Counted from the first letter of the stretch, positions 1-19,200 are shown. The stretch: DNA of 64,000 nucleotides from Primula veris (GCA_963682055.1 OY821743.1:29002702-29066701); one strand, 5' to 3'. The notes: generated from the sequence alone by a model not told the origin. Numbers and translations are program-made.

Positions 1-2865
1 GTCGCATCTTTGGACATACATGTCTGCATCTCGTTTGATATAAGGCCACCAATATCCTTGAGTGATTGCCTTGTGGGCGAGGGATCGCCCTTTGATGTGT
101 GCTCCGCAAGACCCTTCGTGGACCTCTTCCAAGACAGGCTATTGCAGTTCGGACCGGACGCACAAAAGGTGAGGGCCTCGGTAACTGGATTTATACAGCT
201 TGTCATCCTCAGATAGCCAGAACCGAGGAGCTTTTCTTGTGACCTTCAACGCTTTTATCTTGTCTGCCGGGAGCGTCCCGTTTCGCAGATAGTGAATCAT
301 GTCGTCCATCCATCCTAGCTCGTATTGTACTGATGTCACTCGGTCTATTCTTTTAGTTATGCTCGGGGCTTCCAGAAACTCCACTGTGATCGCCCGAGTG
401 TCGGTCAACGTTAATGTCGAGGCTAGGGTGGCCAAGGCATCGGCATGTGCGTTTTCGGTGCGATTAATTCTTATTAGTTCGCATTGTGCGAACATGACCA
501 TTATGCTCTGGACTTTCTCTTGGTAGAGGATCATTCAGTCGTCCTTGGCTTGGTATTCTCCAGTAGCCTGGTTGACGATTAGCATGGAGTCGGAGCTAGC
601 AATCAAGTGGGTGCATCCTAGGGATCGGGCGATGAGCATGCCATTGATCATGGCTTCATATTCCGCCTCGTTGTTAGTGGCTCGGAAGCCCAACTTGATG
701 CTTTTCTCGATGATCGCCCCTTCTCTGGACTTGAGGACGATGCCTGCTCCCGATCCGTCCTTGGTGGACGATCCGTCGACATGTATCTCCCAGTGCGACT
801 GTGGTGAAATGGTCAGGGGGTCGTCATACCCTTCGGTGAACTCGGTGACGAAATCAGCCAACACCTGTCCCTTTATGGCGTGTCGGGGTGCGAATTCGAT
901 ATGAAATTGGGATAGCTCGACCCCCCATGCCGCCACCCGACCGCTGATGTCTGTCCGTCGAAGGGACTCCTTGACGTGGAACTTCGTGTAGACTTGGACT
1001 TTGTGAGCTATGAAGTAGTGTGGCAGTTTCCGGGTAGCAACGACCAATGCCAAACACAACTTTTCCAACGGTAGGTAGCGTGTTTCGGCTTCGACCAAAG
1101 TCTTGCTGACGAAGTAGATTGGGAATTGTTCGCGTCCTTCTTCTCTTAGGATGACTGCGCTCACGGCTGTAGTGGAAACTGCCAGGTAGCAGGCCAGAAT
1201 ATCTCCTTTATTCGGCCTCACTAGCAGTGGCAGCGTCCTTAGATAATCTTTGAGGTTATTGAACGACTCCTCACACGCCGGGTCCCATACGAACTTTTTA
1301 TCCTTCTTGAGGGTCTCAAAAAATGGTCGTCCCTTATCTGCGGATCGACTGATGAACCTGCTTAGTGCGGCCATCATCCCCGTGAGCTCTTGCACCTGCT
1401 TCTTATTCTTAGGTGCTGCTAGGTTTTGCAGAGCCGTTATCTGGTCGGGGTTAGCCTCTATTCCTCTTTGGCTGACCATATGCCCTAAAAACTTCCCTTT
1501 GCTGATGCCGAACGCACATTTGCTAGCATTTAGCTTTAGTTTGTGCCTGCCCAGTGTTTGGAAGACGTCTTTAATGTCCTGGAGGTGGGAAGTGGCCCTT
1601 TCGCTCTTGATGACCATGTCGTCTATGTACACTTCCATTGTTTTCCCTATATGCTTTTGGCATACCTTCGTTATCATCCTTTGGTATGTTGCTCCTGCAT
1701 TTCGTAGGCCGAACGGCATAACCGTATAGCAATAGTTTCCCAAAGGCGATATGAACGATGTCTTTTCTTGATCTTCGAGGGCAAGGGGGATTTGATGATA
1801 TCCCGAGTATGCATTGAGGAAGGTCATCCTTTCTGCTCCTACCGTGGCGTCCACCAGTTGATCAATCCTTGGTAGGGGGAATGGATCCCTCGGGCAGGCT
1901 TTATTCAGATTGGTGAAGTCTATACAGACTCTTTCCTTCCCGTTCTTCTTCGGAACGACGACCGGATTGGACAGCCACTTCGGGTAGAACACTTCCCGAA
2001 TTGCTCCTGCTGCCAACAACTTTCGGACTTCAGCAATTATAGCCGCTCTGTGCTGGACGGACACCTTCCTGCTCCTTTGAGTTATGGGCTTGTATTCGGC
2101 ATATACGCTGAGGTGGTGGCATGCTGTTTTTGGATCTAGACCGGGCATGTCTTTGGGGCTCCAAGCGAACTTATCGATGTTGCAGAAGAGGAACGCTTCT
2201 AACTCATCGGATTCCTCTTTAGGAAGGCTATCTCCGATGAGGAAGTAGTGCTCCTCGTCCGTATCCGGAATATACACCTTCCGGAGTGTTTCTCTGACCT
2301 GTTCTTCAACAACCCTCTCCGCTCGTGCTATTTGGTCGATCAGCTTCCCTACGCTTGTGGGCTGTTCGACAACTACAAGTTGTCTCTTCAACACAGCGGT
2401 GATGTCTTCACAGCGTCTTGAATCCTCCTGACATCCTCGGGCTGTCTCGATCTCCCCCTTGGCATTTGGGTATTTCACCTTCTGGTGGTACGTGGAAGGT
2501 ATCGCCCGCATAGCATGAAGCCATGGTCGGCCCAAGATCGCATTGTGGCCGGAATTATCATTGACCACCAAGAACTCCACGGGGACAGATACGGATCCCA
2601 TGGTAACATTTAGGACGATCTTTCCCAACGGCTTAGTCGTCTCAGAGATGAACCCGATCAGGGTGACGTCAGTGGGCTGTAGGTCTTGCAATTTGAGCTC
2701 CATCTTGTCGAAGAGCTCTTTGTACATGATATCACAAGAGGCTCCTTGGTTGACAAGCACTCTACTGACGGTGTCTATGCCGATCTAGACGCGTAGGTTA
2801 ATGGCGTCCCCGTGAGGGTATATCACCCCTTCTTCATCAAGATCTGAGAAAGAAATGGGTGGGTG
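1..2865 (-). pseudogene. pol pseudogene: protease, RT, RNase H, second RNase H, partial integrase
   Basis: A single reading frame covers the region but is cut by TAG at 2785-2787, TGA at 535-537 and TAG at 139-141, plus the TGA at 2866-2868 at its upstream border. The protease block reads VLVNQGASCDIMY (near 2760-2722): the catalytic Asp expected in L-V-D-x-G is Asn. In RT the first catalytic block reads FLNAYSGY (about 1800-1825), again Asn for Asp, whereas YIDDM (near 1620-1634) is intact. RNase H follows (about 1000-1200), then the second RNase H (about 560-800). Beyond the last stop an HEG...GYWWP region matches the integrase HHCC domain. With two catalytic Asp lost and several stops, no function is expected. 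Confidence 0.92.
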
Positions 2866-3760
2866 TCACTGCGGCATGCATTGCCGCTTTGAGGTCGACG
2901 CCTGCGAAGCTTTAGCTACTTGCCCAAAGTGGGCCAGCTGCCGTTGTTGGGATCGGTCCCCCCCGGTGCTCTTGGGCCTTGACAAGTGGACAACGTTGAT
3001 CGTTTTGCCTTGTCGGCTGTCCGTTCCCTCGATGACTAGCTGCTTGCCTTTGTCCCTAGCGCCTTTGATGAATTTGTTGAGCAATCCCGCGTCTCCCCAC
3101 GCGTTCATCTTCCACCGCAGGTTTCGGCAATGCTCTGTGATATGGCCGTGATCCTCGTGATAGGCGCAGAAGAGCTTGGTGTCTCCGGAATCAGGGGGGA
3201 GTGGATTGGTTCGGGTCGGGAATACCAACTTTCTCTGCATATATCCTTTAGGATATCTTCGGCAGACAGATTGAAAGTGTACCTCAACTCGACCAGTTCA
3301 TAACGCCTCTGGCGTTCCCTTTCTGGCCCCCAACCTTGCTGAGGTGGTTTGGGCGGCATTGGATAGGCGATTCGGAGCAGCTTGGGCTCGGGCTCTATGG
3401 GTCTGTATTCCCTTCGCTGAACCTCGGGACCCTTGTCCCGTTTGGATTGGGGGACTGGTTCCCCATGATTGTTCTTGGCCCTCTTTCGGTCCACCTGCGC
3501 TTCCCGGACCGTCTCTCTTCTTGGTGGAGCCCGGTTGAGGACTCGCATCTCTTCATTCTTATCGGTAAGGTGGGTGCAATAGGCCAGAAGGGCGTCAGTG
3601 GTCGGAAAATTCTTGCCGATGAACTTCATTCTCGCCCAATAGCCACTGGGGATAGAGTTGATGAAGTTCTGGATGGCTATGTTATTGGCGTACTGCGGGA
3701 TCTGGTTCGCCACGTCGATGAAGCGTATGCAGTAGTCCTGGAGCCTCTCCCAATTTATCC
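1..3760 (-). mobile_element. Ty3/gypsy retrotransposon remnant (Tat-type, dual RNase H), truncated at both sides
   Basis: The minus strand encodes, in order, gag C-terminus, a CCHC-like knuckle, protease, reverse transcriptase, RNase H, a second RNase H and the start of the integrase zinc-binding region, which runs off the left edge. The second RNase H has DGSS, NNEAEYEA and SDS blocks. In plant Ty3/gypsy elements such an extra archaeal-type RNase H is typical of the Tat lineage. No LTR is visible: the left end leaves the window and the right end stops inside gag near 3756, where it meets T/A-rich repeats. The coding frame has one frameshift and four in-frame stops, so this copy is dead. GC content is visibly higher than in the flanks, as expected for retrotransposon coding DNA. 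Confidence 0.93.
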
Positions 3761-3765
3761 CCAAT
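2866..3765 (-). pseudogene. gag pseudogene of the gypsy element (capsid C-terminus and zinc knuckle)
   Basis: From about 3765 down to 3245 one frame gives a retrotransposon gag C-terminal region (blocks such as NWERLQDYCIRF and FINSIPSGYWARMKF) followed by a long basic, proline-rich linker. A frameshift near 3240-3255 moves the signal to another frame, which continues with CAYHEDHGHITEHC, the knuckle common in plant gypsy gag, and a lysine-rich tail. That frame ends at an in-frame TGA (2866-2868) and resumes as the protease leader in the same frame. The N-terminal part of gag is missing: the frame begins directly at the junction with the repeats at about 3756, so no genuine start codon is present. 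Confidence 0.85.
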
Positions 3766-4290
3766 TTTACCAAAAAAGAACATATCCCAATTTACCAAAA
3801 TAAAAGCTCCCCCAATTTTACATATCTCAATTTTGTAAAATTTGGGGGAGGTTTTATTTTGGTAAATTGGGATATGTTTTTTTTTTTATAGTAAAATTGG
3901 GGATAAATGTAGTGGTAGAGTGATGTTGATTTTAGAAAAAAATATATTAATTTGATATATAAAGGAGTTTGATGGTTAGAGTTTTTTTTAGGTAAAATTG
4001 GGAAAGTTTTTTTTTGGTAGATTGGGAGGTTTTTTTTGTGATAAAATTGAGGATAATTGTAGTGGTAAAATGACGTTGATTTGATGAAAAAATATATTAA
4101 TTTGATATATGAAGTAGTTTGATGGTGGATGGTTAGAGTTTTTTTTGATACAATTGGAAAAGTTTTTGGGTAAAATTGGGAAATTTTTTGATATAGAAAA
4201 ACAAAATCACAAAAAACGAAATCACAGAAAAAAAAAAGAAAAAAAATAAAAATTTGCAGTGCCACATAGACATGGGATTGAAATTCATAA
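3756..4290. repeat. T/A-rich diverged tandem repeats, same family as the MULE end at 58.98-59.53 kb, inverted
   Basis: Read on the minus strand, blocks such as CCCAATTTTACC, CTAACCATCAA, ATATATCAAATTAATATATTT and CAACATCACTCTACCACTAC recur about every 170-190 bp. The same blocks in the same order occur on the plus strand at 58985-59530, next to a MULE transposase gene. The outer flank also aligns: a TGTGGCACTGCAA block and a T-rich tract here against GTGGCTGCTGCAA and a T-rich tract at 58924. I therefore read this as the end of a related MULE in the opposite orientation. It abuts the gypsy gag fragment on its inner side. Confidence 0.65.
3780..3877. repeat. Imperfect inverted repeat, arms about 41 bp
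   Basis: Arm 3780-3820 pairs with arm 3837-3877 with only a few mismatches, leaving a loop of about 16 bases. The arms consist of the ACATATCCCAATTTACC and CCCCCAATTTTA blocks of the surrounding repeat. The hairpin probably arose by an inverted duplication inside the repeat array. Confidence 0.8.
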
Positions 4291-5107
4291 GTAATTAGCC
4301 TATGTAAAAAGAATCCCGAAGTTGGTTGTTTGGTATATATTTTGATTTTTGATAATACACTTATAAATAAGACGTCAATATTTGTACACTAGCATAAAAA
4401 AGCAGCCGAATTATTTCCTACACTGCTACACAAATGGAGACAAATAGCACAATACAAATTTGGGTTGGCTTTATGGGACATGAATTATGAGACTTACAAG
4501 TCTTGACAAGTTTTTGTGGGGCCACGTATTTAGTGGACCTCACCCGTCCTAACTGTAGTGACCTCACATATTTTAACTGTAGCAATATACAATGATTGTG
4601 AATTCTGAATCACCTTGACTCAGAATCATTTACGTTGCATCAACCCCTAAACAAATGTTTAGAGAAGGTGACTGATATATGCGGTTTCTCAAAAGTTTAA
4701 TAATAGTGCAATACTAGTATAGAATAGATATCCAATTTAGCTAGCTCGGCATATATATCACTATTTTAAGCAAGAGAAAAAGTATATACCTATAAAAAAA
4801 AATTAACTAAAAACTTTAACAGCTGATGCAACGGGTTAAGTGTACTAATATTTTTATTTTAATATTAAAATTATATTTTTATTTAATCTTTAATTGGTTC
4901 ACGTAGTGCGTCACGTGAATGAGTAATATTTTTGGTTAATATTTTTAACCGGTTATATCCATACTTTTTATGCAGATAATGTTGGAATAAAAGCAAACTG
5001 GGCCACAATTTTTTGGCAAGAAGACACGTTTACAAATCCTAAACCGGACATTTGTCCGAATCTATTTATTAATATTAATAGTAGTACTAATATAATAACA
5101 GCTCCCA
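4291..5107. other. Intergenic, upstream of DHAR; no gene recognised
   Basis: AT-rich sequence without a convincing reading frame. It should contain the DHAR promoter in its right part. Nothing else is recognised. Confidence 0.5.
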
Positions 5108-5117
5108 TTTTATATTT
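5108..5117 (+). promoter_or_regulatory. Possible TATA element of DHAR
   Basis: TTTATATTTC lies about 100 bases before the DHAR start codon, a usual distance for a plant TATA box with a 60-80 base leader. The sequence between it and the ATG is pyrimidine/A-rich like a plant 5' leader. The assignment rests on position and composition only. Confidence 0.3.
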
Positions 5118-5214
5118 CTGTCACCTTTATTTATTATCCCTTTTTCACATTCTCAATTATTAACATTCTCAATAATTCACATTACACAAAACTATTGATT
5201 TCTCTATCTCTAAA

Positions 5215-11620
<6,406 letters not shown>

Positions 11621-11818
11621 AGCTATGCAAAATTATAGCTGTTTGTGATTGGCCAAGAGGCGAGAGCTAATGTCAGCATCACTCCAGCTTATATATAATT
11701 TGCGTCTATTATAAATAATGCAGTGAGGATTCTCTCAGAGTTCTGCTCGTAAGAGGATTTAAACCTGAACTAATGGTTTTTGTTTATAAATAAGATTTGT
11801 CTTTGCTACTTTCTATGT

Positions 11819-11822
<4 letters not shown>

Positions 11823-11860
<38 letters not shown>
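11823..11860. repeat. (TG)19 microsatellite 3' of DHAR
   Basis: An uninterrupted TG run about 200 bp after the DHAR stop codon, probably in or just beyond the 3' UTR. Confidence 0.97.
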
Positions 11861-11862
<2 letters not shown>

Positions 11863-12099
11863 GTAAAGGGTATTTCACTCTAGTTGATGTAAGCGTGCCA
11901 CAAACTCTTGATAATGAAAATTTGAAATCATGAATGAGAAGGGGCATAAGTATTAATTTGTGTGATTGTAGATTGATTGATTAATTATAAAAAGAATTTT
12001 TTTTATTCTTTCCTCAATTTGCCCAGCTGTGTATGTAATATAATTATATATGTAAAAAGTTAAATTATATATATTACATGTATAAGTAACATGTTTGAT

Positions 12100-12284
12100 T
12101 TGGGTTCACTCGATTTCGGTCTGAAAAAAACCAAAAAATACCGAAAAAAACCGAAACTGGACCGAAAAAAACCGGTCCGATTTGGTCCAAAAAATAAAAA
12201 GACCGAAACCGAAAAAAACCGAACCGAAAAATATGTTCGGTTTCGGTTTTGCTAAAAATCGAATCGGACCGAACCCAGCCCTAG
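12100..12284. repeat. GGTTCGGTTTCGG-type low-complexity repeat, hAT-like subterminal sequence
   Basis: On the minus strand the stretch begins TAGGGCTGGGTTCGGTCCGA and continues with many CGGTTTCGGTTTTTT variants. In plants such sequence commonly forms the subterminal region of hAT-type elements, whose ends often begin YAGGG. Only one end is recognised, so this is a fragment. A phenylalanine-rich reading frame across it is a by-product of the repeat. Confidence 0.55.
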
Positions 12285-13189
12285 CTGAAAGATAAACATT
12301 ACTCCGTATCAAAAATAGTCTCGTATTTTCATAATATTAATAAAAATTAGTTACAATAATTAATATGTTTACCGTTTTATTAATAACATTTGACTAATAT
12401 TAATGCTAGATATATATATTGTTATTAAATTTAACCATCACATTTAAATGTAAAACGAGACAATAATTTGGGAATATAAAAAAAATCAAATAAGACACTA
12501 TTTTGGAAGAAGAGGGCTAATACCCAAAAAAATTCATGACACATGACACTTTGAGCTTTTAAACTCATGTAAATACAGTTTTTTCATGTTTTTTTTTAAT
12601 CAAATCATACTATAAATACGTAAGTTATATGTTAGTAATTTTAGTTTCGAAAACTTTTATGTTCTTATAATTTTTTTTAGATTTAGCTGTGTTTTGTGAT
12701 ATTTTTAATACCTAAAATGTCAAAAAAACAAATATAAAAACAACATATTTTTTAAAACTAAAAATAGTAACATACCACTTGGGTATTTACACTATAATTT
12801 GATTAAAAAAAACAGAAAAAACTATATATTTACATGAGTTTAAATGATTCAAATGTCAGGTGACAATTTTTTTTTAAGAAAAAAATACATTTAGTTCCCC
12901 AAACTATGTTATTGTTAACATTTGAATATCTGCTTTCAACTTTCTCAATTTGATTAACACACTATAAAAAATTATTCAATTTAAATATCGCTATCTAAAT
13001 TAATAACGAAATCATGTCACATGACATTGGTTGATAAACGTGAACATAATTCTGTACCAAAATATATCATGAATAACGTTTATTAACAAATTTAGATTTC
13101 GAGATGATTTTTATTAGGTGCGAAATTGGAGAAAAACTGGTATATGATGTTATATTTTTATAGAATGACAAAATTAACCTAGATTACTG
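12285..13189. other. Intergenic; no gene recognised
   Basis: AT-rich sequence between the hAT-like repeat and the DnaJ gene. Self-complementary AT blocks (TATTTACATGAGTTTAAA near 12830, its reverse complement with small changes near 12556) suggest an old MITE at about 12550-12840. A (TA)n run at 13190-13213 lies just before the DnaJ start. Confidence 0.45.
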
Positions 13190-13245
13190 ATATATATATA
13201 TATATATATATATTTGTGGGTGCTTCCTAACTAAGTGGTAAAACA

Positions 13246-16200
13246 ATGGTAGAACGATCTAGCAAGAAGAAGAAGAGGACCCGCAAACAGCTCGATGACA
13301 CGTCATCATCATCATCATCATCATCTTTCTACTCCTCAGACGAAGAAGCACAACGATCCTCTAAAAAGCACCGTAAACACCGCAACTCAAGGAGAGAGAA
13401 GGAGGAGGAGAGGAGGAGGAGGAGAAGAGAGAAGAGAAATAAAAGAGAGAGAAAACGTAGTAGTAATAAGAGTTGGAAAAAGAGAGGTTCAGGTTCCGAT
13501 ACTGAATCGGAGAACGGGGGGGATTTTGATGATCGAGGAAGTTCGGTCGGATTGGTGGTAAGGGATATACTGGACGAGTTTCCTACTGTTTCAGCCGATA
13601 TTGAGCAGGTTTTTTTTACATTTTATTTTATTCCTTCATCATATATTCCATATACTAACTAGTATATTTGTCTATGTATGAATGTATATTAAGATAAATT
13701 GATTCCTTCATCTTTTAGTAGTTTTTGTCTACTTATTATATATGTTAAATGTATGCAGGTATATTACAAAAAAACAAACATAAGAAATTTGATATTTTCA
13801 TCATAGAGTGATAAAAATTTGATGTATTTTCTAGTGTATAAGGTACATTAAAAAAAATTCATCATATAGTATTTGTGTGTGTGAATGCATGTACTGAAGA
13901 GGAATTATAGGTGGAGACAGTCGGGGTAGCGGCCCTCCTATTTTAAGAAAAGTAGATGAAGAAAGTAATTGTTTTTCTATGTATTTTGAGAAAAATCTCG
14001 AAAAAATAGCTTTTCGGCCTCCCTCTAACTACCAAAAGTAGCGTTTCAGCCCCTCCATTCTAATGTTTATGAAACCCGTCCTTGTGCATGTATGTTGAAG
14101 AAAACGTAGAACTAGTTGTAAGAGAGGAAAAGGAGGGTATCAGAATCTGAGAATGGCGATTTGGAGAATCGAGTTTCGACAAATACTTAATAAGCAATTG
14201 GTTTTCTTTGCTCTTGGAAATTTAACCTTGCATATTTAATTTTGTAACCGGTTAAAGTATGACCTCACTTAGAATTCTTTGCCATCGCCCTCTTTTACAA
14301 TATACTGTATTTTCTTCCATACCTTTTTATTTTACTTATCTTTCAAAGTGTGTCTCTGATTTTTTCATCATTATGACGTGTCTTGGCTTAGCTTCTGCGA
14401 ATGATAGATTGTGGACAAGCTGTTGATATCAATGGACTTTCAGAAAGGTCTCTTGTCAAGCATCTTAAGAAGCTCTTCCTTTCCTTAAATCTCAAGGAAA
14501 AGGGCAATAATGTCTTCTTACTACCTCCCAATGCCGCCCCTACATTGGAGACCATTCTTCCGATGATTCAATCTGAGCAACACCATCGTTCTGTATCTCC
14601 GAATGGTGAAAATTCAGCACCCCCTGGTATAAACGTGGACGGAAAATTAGATGAAAATGTTGCTATGCCATGCCCACAAGAAGAATCTCTTGGTCCTAGA
14701 AAGAGGTAATTCCATATTGAGAGTTCAGTTTTGTTGATCATCTAATAGTATGTATTATGTACTAACGCAATTTCATAACTTATTTATTAGTTATTCTATT
14801 ATTTCTATAAGAAGTCCGGCAATTGTTATTAGAGTGTACTTTCACGGTTATCTTTATTATTAGTGCAACTTAGTGCTTTAATATTTTAGTAAGACCTTAT
14901 GGGTTGATTGTTTTTACTTCCTGTTCTCATGCCTGGTCTTTATAGGGAATATAGAGAAGTCTTAAACTCTTTTATTGGTTTTAGAGATTAGCTGATAAAG
15001 CATTTCAGTGATATTATTGTTGGACAGTTCCTTTTCTATCTGTATGTGGACCTTATAATTGTACTATATGTGCTGCTTAGTTGTATGAAGCACTGAAATT
15101 TTATGTTTTGGCATGTTCTTAAGATATGCTATTCTGGCATGCTTGTAAGATAGTCCTATTAAGATATACCATGGTCTAATAGCGTTAACTAGTCCGATTA
15201 TGTTTATAAATCAACCTTTGGAATTGAAATGTGAATATTAAGGGGAATTAAGAATGTAAATATTTTTTAGCGTGGTTCAGAATAATAATATAATGCTAGT
15301 GTTTTGGACCACATAGATGTCTGAAGAGTGATTGAATGCATCTAGAATACACTTTCTTTAAAGAATTGCATTGAGTTGTTTCTATAGGTTCATCTCTCTT
15401 GATAAACTCTTTTTAAATAGCATTTTATAATTATACTAGTATTTTGTTTTTCCATTCATGGAATATAGAAGAGAGCAAAGTGTTAGGTTGTCTTTCCAGC
15501 AGGACACCCTTCTCCTACTTAACGCGGTATTCCTAGTTCTTGTAGTGAACTGACCTTTTATCAAGACTTCCCAAGATTTGAATAAGAAGAAATTAATTAT
15601 TCTTCCCTGTCATTTCCTTAACTCAACTTACAGAATTTATTTTTCTTAAATTTGAGCTTTGCACGGTTTACATATTTCCTTAACAATGCATTTCTGGCTA
15701 TATTCTCGCTGCTCCATATATAGGAGCAGCTTAAGCCGAATATTTTTAGGTACCGTGAACGACAGTCTTTACTTAATTACAAAGATCTCTTTAAAAAATC
15801 TCTATTCTGTTGTAATGACCGCCTGGTCATGAAACTTATCCAGGACCTTTTTGGAAAGGGAAGCTTAATAAATTAGGAGACGCTTTTTGATATTATCCAC
15901 CATAAACTCCAAGTCTTAATGTCATCTCTTCTTGTAGGGTTATCGGCCCAGCAATGCCATCTGCTGAGCTACTTGCTGCTGCAGCTAAGTTGACTGAAGC
16001 AGAAGCGGAGTTAAGGTAGTCTCTACTCTTTAGTAAATTTTATTAGGCAAATTTGTATCAATTCGTGTCATCTAGAACTAAATGGCATGCAAGTTAACAA
16101 AAACAAAAGAACTTAAGATTAGTAATTTATAAAAGATTGAAAAAGTTGTCATGGAATATGATTTTTTAAGAATTTGTTTCTTAATTTGCGGTCTTTGTAT

Positions 16201-19200
16201 GATACTGGGTAAGCTTATATCCGTTGCTGATTAACAGGGAGGTTGAGGTTGAAGATGATACTGATTTCATAGGTCCTCCACCTCCTGCTATGGTTGCTGA
16301 AGCTGCATCAGTTAACGAAGCAGAGCGTTTTGAAGAGGTTTCCTCATCTTGCCTCTCTCATTATAGTTCCTTTTTCTCCATCTTTAAAATTCCATGATAT
16401 TGCAATCGTCTTGTTTGATTCTTCTTGAAGTTTAGACCTCTAATCTGCATCCAACTCCTAAACTGCGTCAAACCTTAATATATATGAATAAATCAATATC
16501 GCATCTTTTCCATCATATGTTCATGGTACACAGACAACCAAAGGACAATGGTTTTAGGCATATTTTGGTTCAGCATTCACTCTGCTCACAATATAAGATT
16601 ATAGGTGATATACTGTTTGAGAAAAAAAATATACTGGTTGGGTGATCCTCAAGGATTCTAGGCCTGTAAGTTTGGTTCCAAGTGAATGTGAGGTTTTATA
16701 AGTTCTTGTTTTATAGAAGTGGTGAAACCATTAACTATTTTAGGCCCCCCTTTGGAAAGTGATTTGAGTGTTAGCAAATGATATTTAGATTTTATTTTGT
16801 AGTTATGTTTTCCAACTAAGACCACTCGCTTGTTTAGTTTATATTTTGTTTCAGGATTTTGTACAAATAAAAAAATTGAGGTTTCTGTCTAATCTGTTTT
16901 TCTTTTTCTATGATAAATGGCATACTTAGCTTGCATATATTAAATCAAGTGCTTTGCTTATTAGTTTACTGCAAGTAATTGGTTAGCTTAAAACTGGATT
17001 TTGGTTCTCTGTCATGTAAAAAACAAGAATTTTAAGCTGATAGACCCCAACGGGCCCAACCTTTTCCTTAGCCTTGTATAAGCAAGCTTAATTGCATAAT
17101 AGCTGCAGTCAAAGAAGTCCAATGTAAGTGAAGAAGTTTGAATGAAAAGATAAGAGACATAGTATGTGAAGAGAGTCAGAGAAAAGATCTGAAGAGAGGA
17201 CGGGTGAAAAAATTTATGTGTAGAGAGAGAGAGAGAGAGAGAGAGAGGAAAGTTGAGTGAAAGCTATAAAAATAGTGTTGCTAGCATTACTCATAGGACA
17301 CTTTCTAATTTCAAATTTTTAGGATGTGGATGTTAAAATTCAAGCAAGGTTTTACCTTTTAGAAATAAAAAACTGAGCCAATCATTTAGTCCTTTTTGCT
17401 TTTATTCAATGGCTTCCGATTACTTAGCACTTTTTCAATCCTTTCTGGGTTTTCTTTCATGTCTACTGTAAATGTAGACCTTCTACTAACTCGAAGTTGT
17501 CGATACTCCCTTAAAAAAGATTGAAGTAGGCTTGGATTGCCATTTATTTTCTAAGATATAGAGCTTTTGTTATAGAAGGAATACTAAAGCATCAAAAACC
17601 AATTATAATAGTATACAAAACTTTCTTAATATATTAGTATATTTACTTTACTTATCATTGAAAAAGAAAATTTTAATCACGAAAACTCTTAGTATATTAT
17701 TATATTTACTCTACTTATCATTGAACATAAATTTTTGATCACAACTCTTTTATAGATTTGATTCCTTGCCTTTGTTCTCTCTGTTCCTTGCCTTTGTTCT
17801 CTCTGTTTGGGTACCCCTCGTCTAGCTTTACTGGCCTAAAGATTGCAGAATTTTGGCTTTATATTTTTGTCACCATACAAGTGTTGATATCTTGTTTGAT
17901 TTGGTATTTTTGCCTGATAAACAAGTCTCGAGAATGAACGCCACTATAAACTTTTTATTTCGAACTAAATATCATCTTCTTTCAGTATTGCGTATGATCT
18001 CAGTATTTTATAGGGTTAGTCTCTGGTTTATATTTATATATAAGTGAGCAATTCTGTACATAGATGCAATGATTCTATTCGACGGATTTATGCAGGTTTC
18101 AAAAATAATGGGAGCTGAGGTAGACAGCCCCTATGATATTATTGGAGTAAACAGAAATATGGCAGCAGACAACATAAAGAAAAGGTCAGTTTGTTATGGT
18201 TTGATGTAATGATCTTTCTTTTACTTGTTTTATGCACTTTGTTTTATGCATTAGATGTTTATTTAGTCTAAATGTAAGAATTTGTAAACCAATGAAACTT
18301 TTGGAACATGACCTTTTCTTAGGAGATCGCAATATTAATTGAGTTTGTCTGTTTTAAATTTCTTCTAAAATATTGAAACAGTACTAAGTAGTGAGAAAGA
18401 GGCGTTGAGGGGAAAACTCGTGTAACAAAGCAAATCGCTGCTTTACCGCATGCTTCCGAAAACATGATGACAAATTTGTCTAGTTTTGTTATTGGTAAAG
18501 CCTCTTCACTTTCCATTAAAAAACCTTATAGAGGGAAGGAGTGAAGCACTACGCCATGTGGGGTAATTAGAGAACTCAACAGTCATCATTTATTGTGTGG
18601 GAAAAATGCAAGCTGCTTATTTGTCGCTTTTCTCTTGTTTGTCAATCTTATGCCTTTTTGACACTTTTCTTTTCTATATATTGATAAGATGATCATCTTT
18701 GCTCAGATTTCATCTTATATCTGATATGACAATGATTCATATACAATTATTTGTTTTTTTTTTGCATTATTATTTATGGTTTAGGTACTGGAAACTTTCA
18801 CTTATGGTTCATCCTGACAAATGCACTCATCCTGAAGCCCACCAAGCATTTGTTAAATTAAACAAAGCTTATAAAGATTTACAAGATCCAGATAAGGTTC
18901 GTTGTCATAGGCTGTTAAATACAGTCCTGCCTTCTATATTTTTTTTTTGTTCAGGCATAGTTCTCCAATCTTTATGTAATTATGATCAATCCATGGTAAT
19001 CTTTTAGTTGTCTATACTTGTTTTCTGCTGTTCAGAATATGGCTTAAATTCATCTGTTTTGTTAATCTCTGAATGTGGCTTTTTTTATTTTTGCATATCT
19101 CATAAATTACTATAATACCTGGTCTCAGCTTGCTGTTTATTTGTTGTTGACATCAGTGTTTGTTTCTGAAAAAGATTATTACTCCCTCCGTTCCTATTTA

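Noticed and set aside
1250..1729. Long plus-strand frame opposite the gypsy RT
   Set aside because: Antisense shadow of the GC-richer pol coding sequence; no family match.
12106..12312. Phenylalanine/glycine-rich minus-strand frame
   Set aside because: Pure translation of CGGTTT-type low-complexity repeat.
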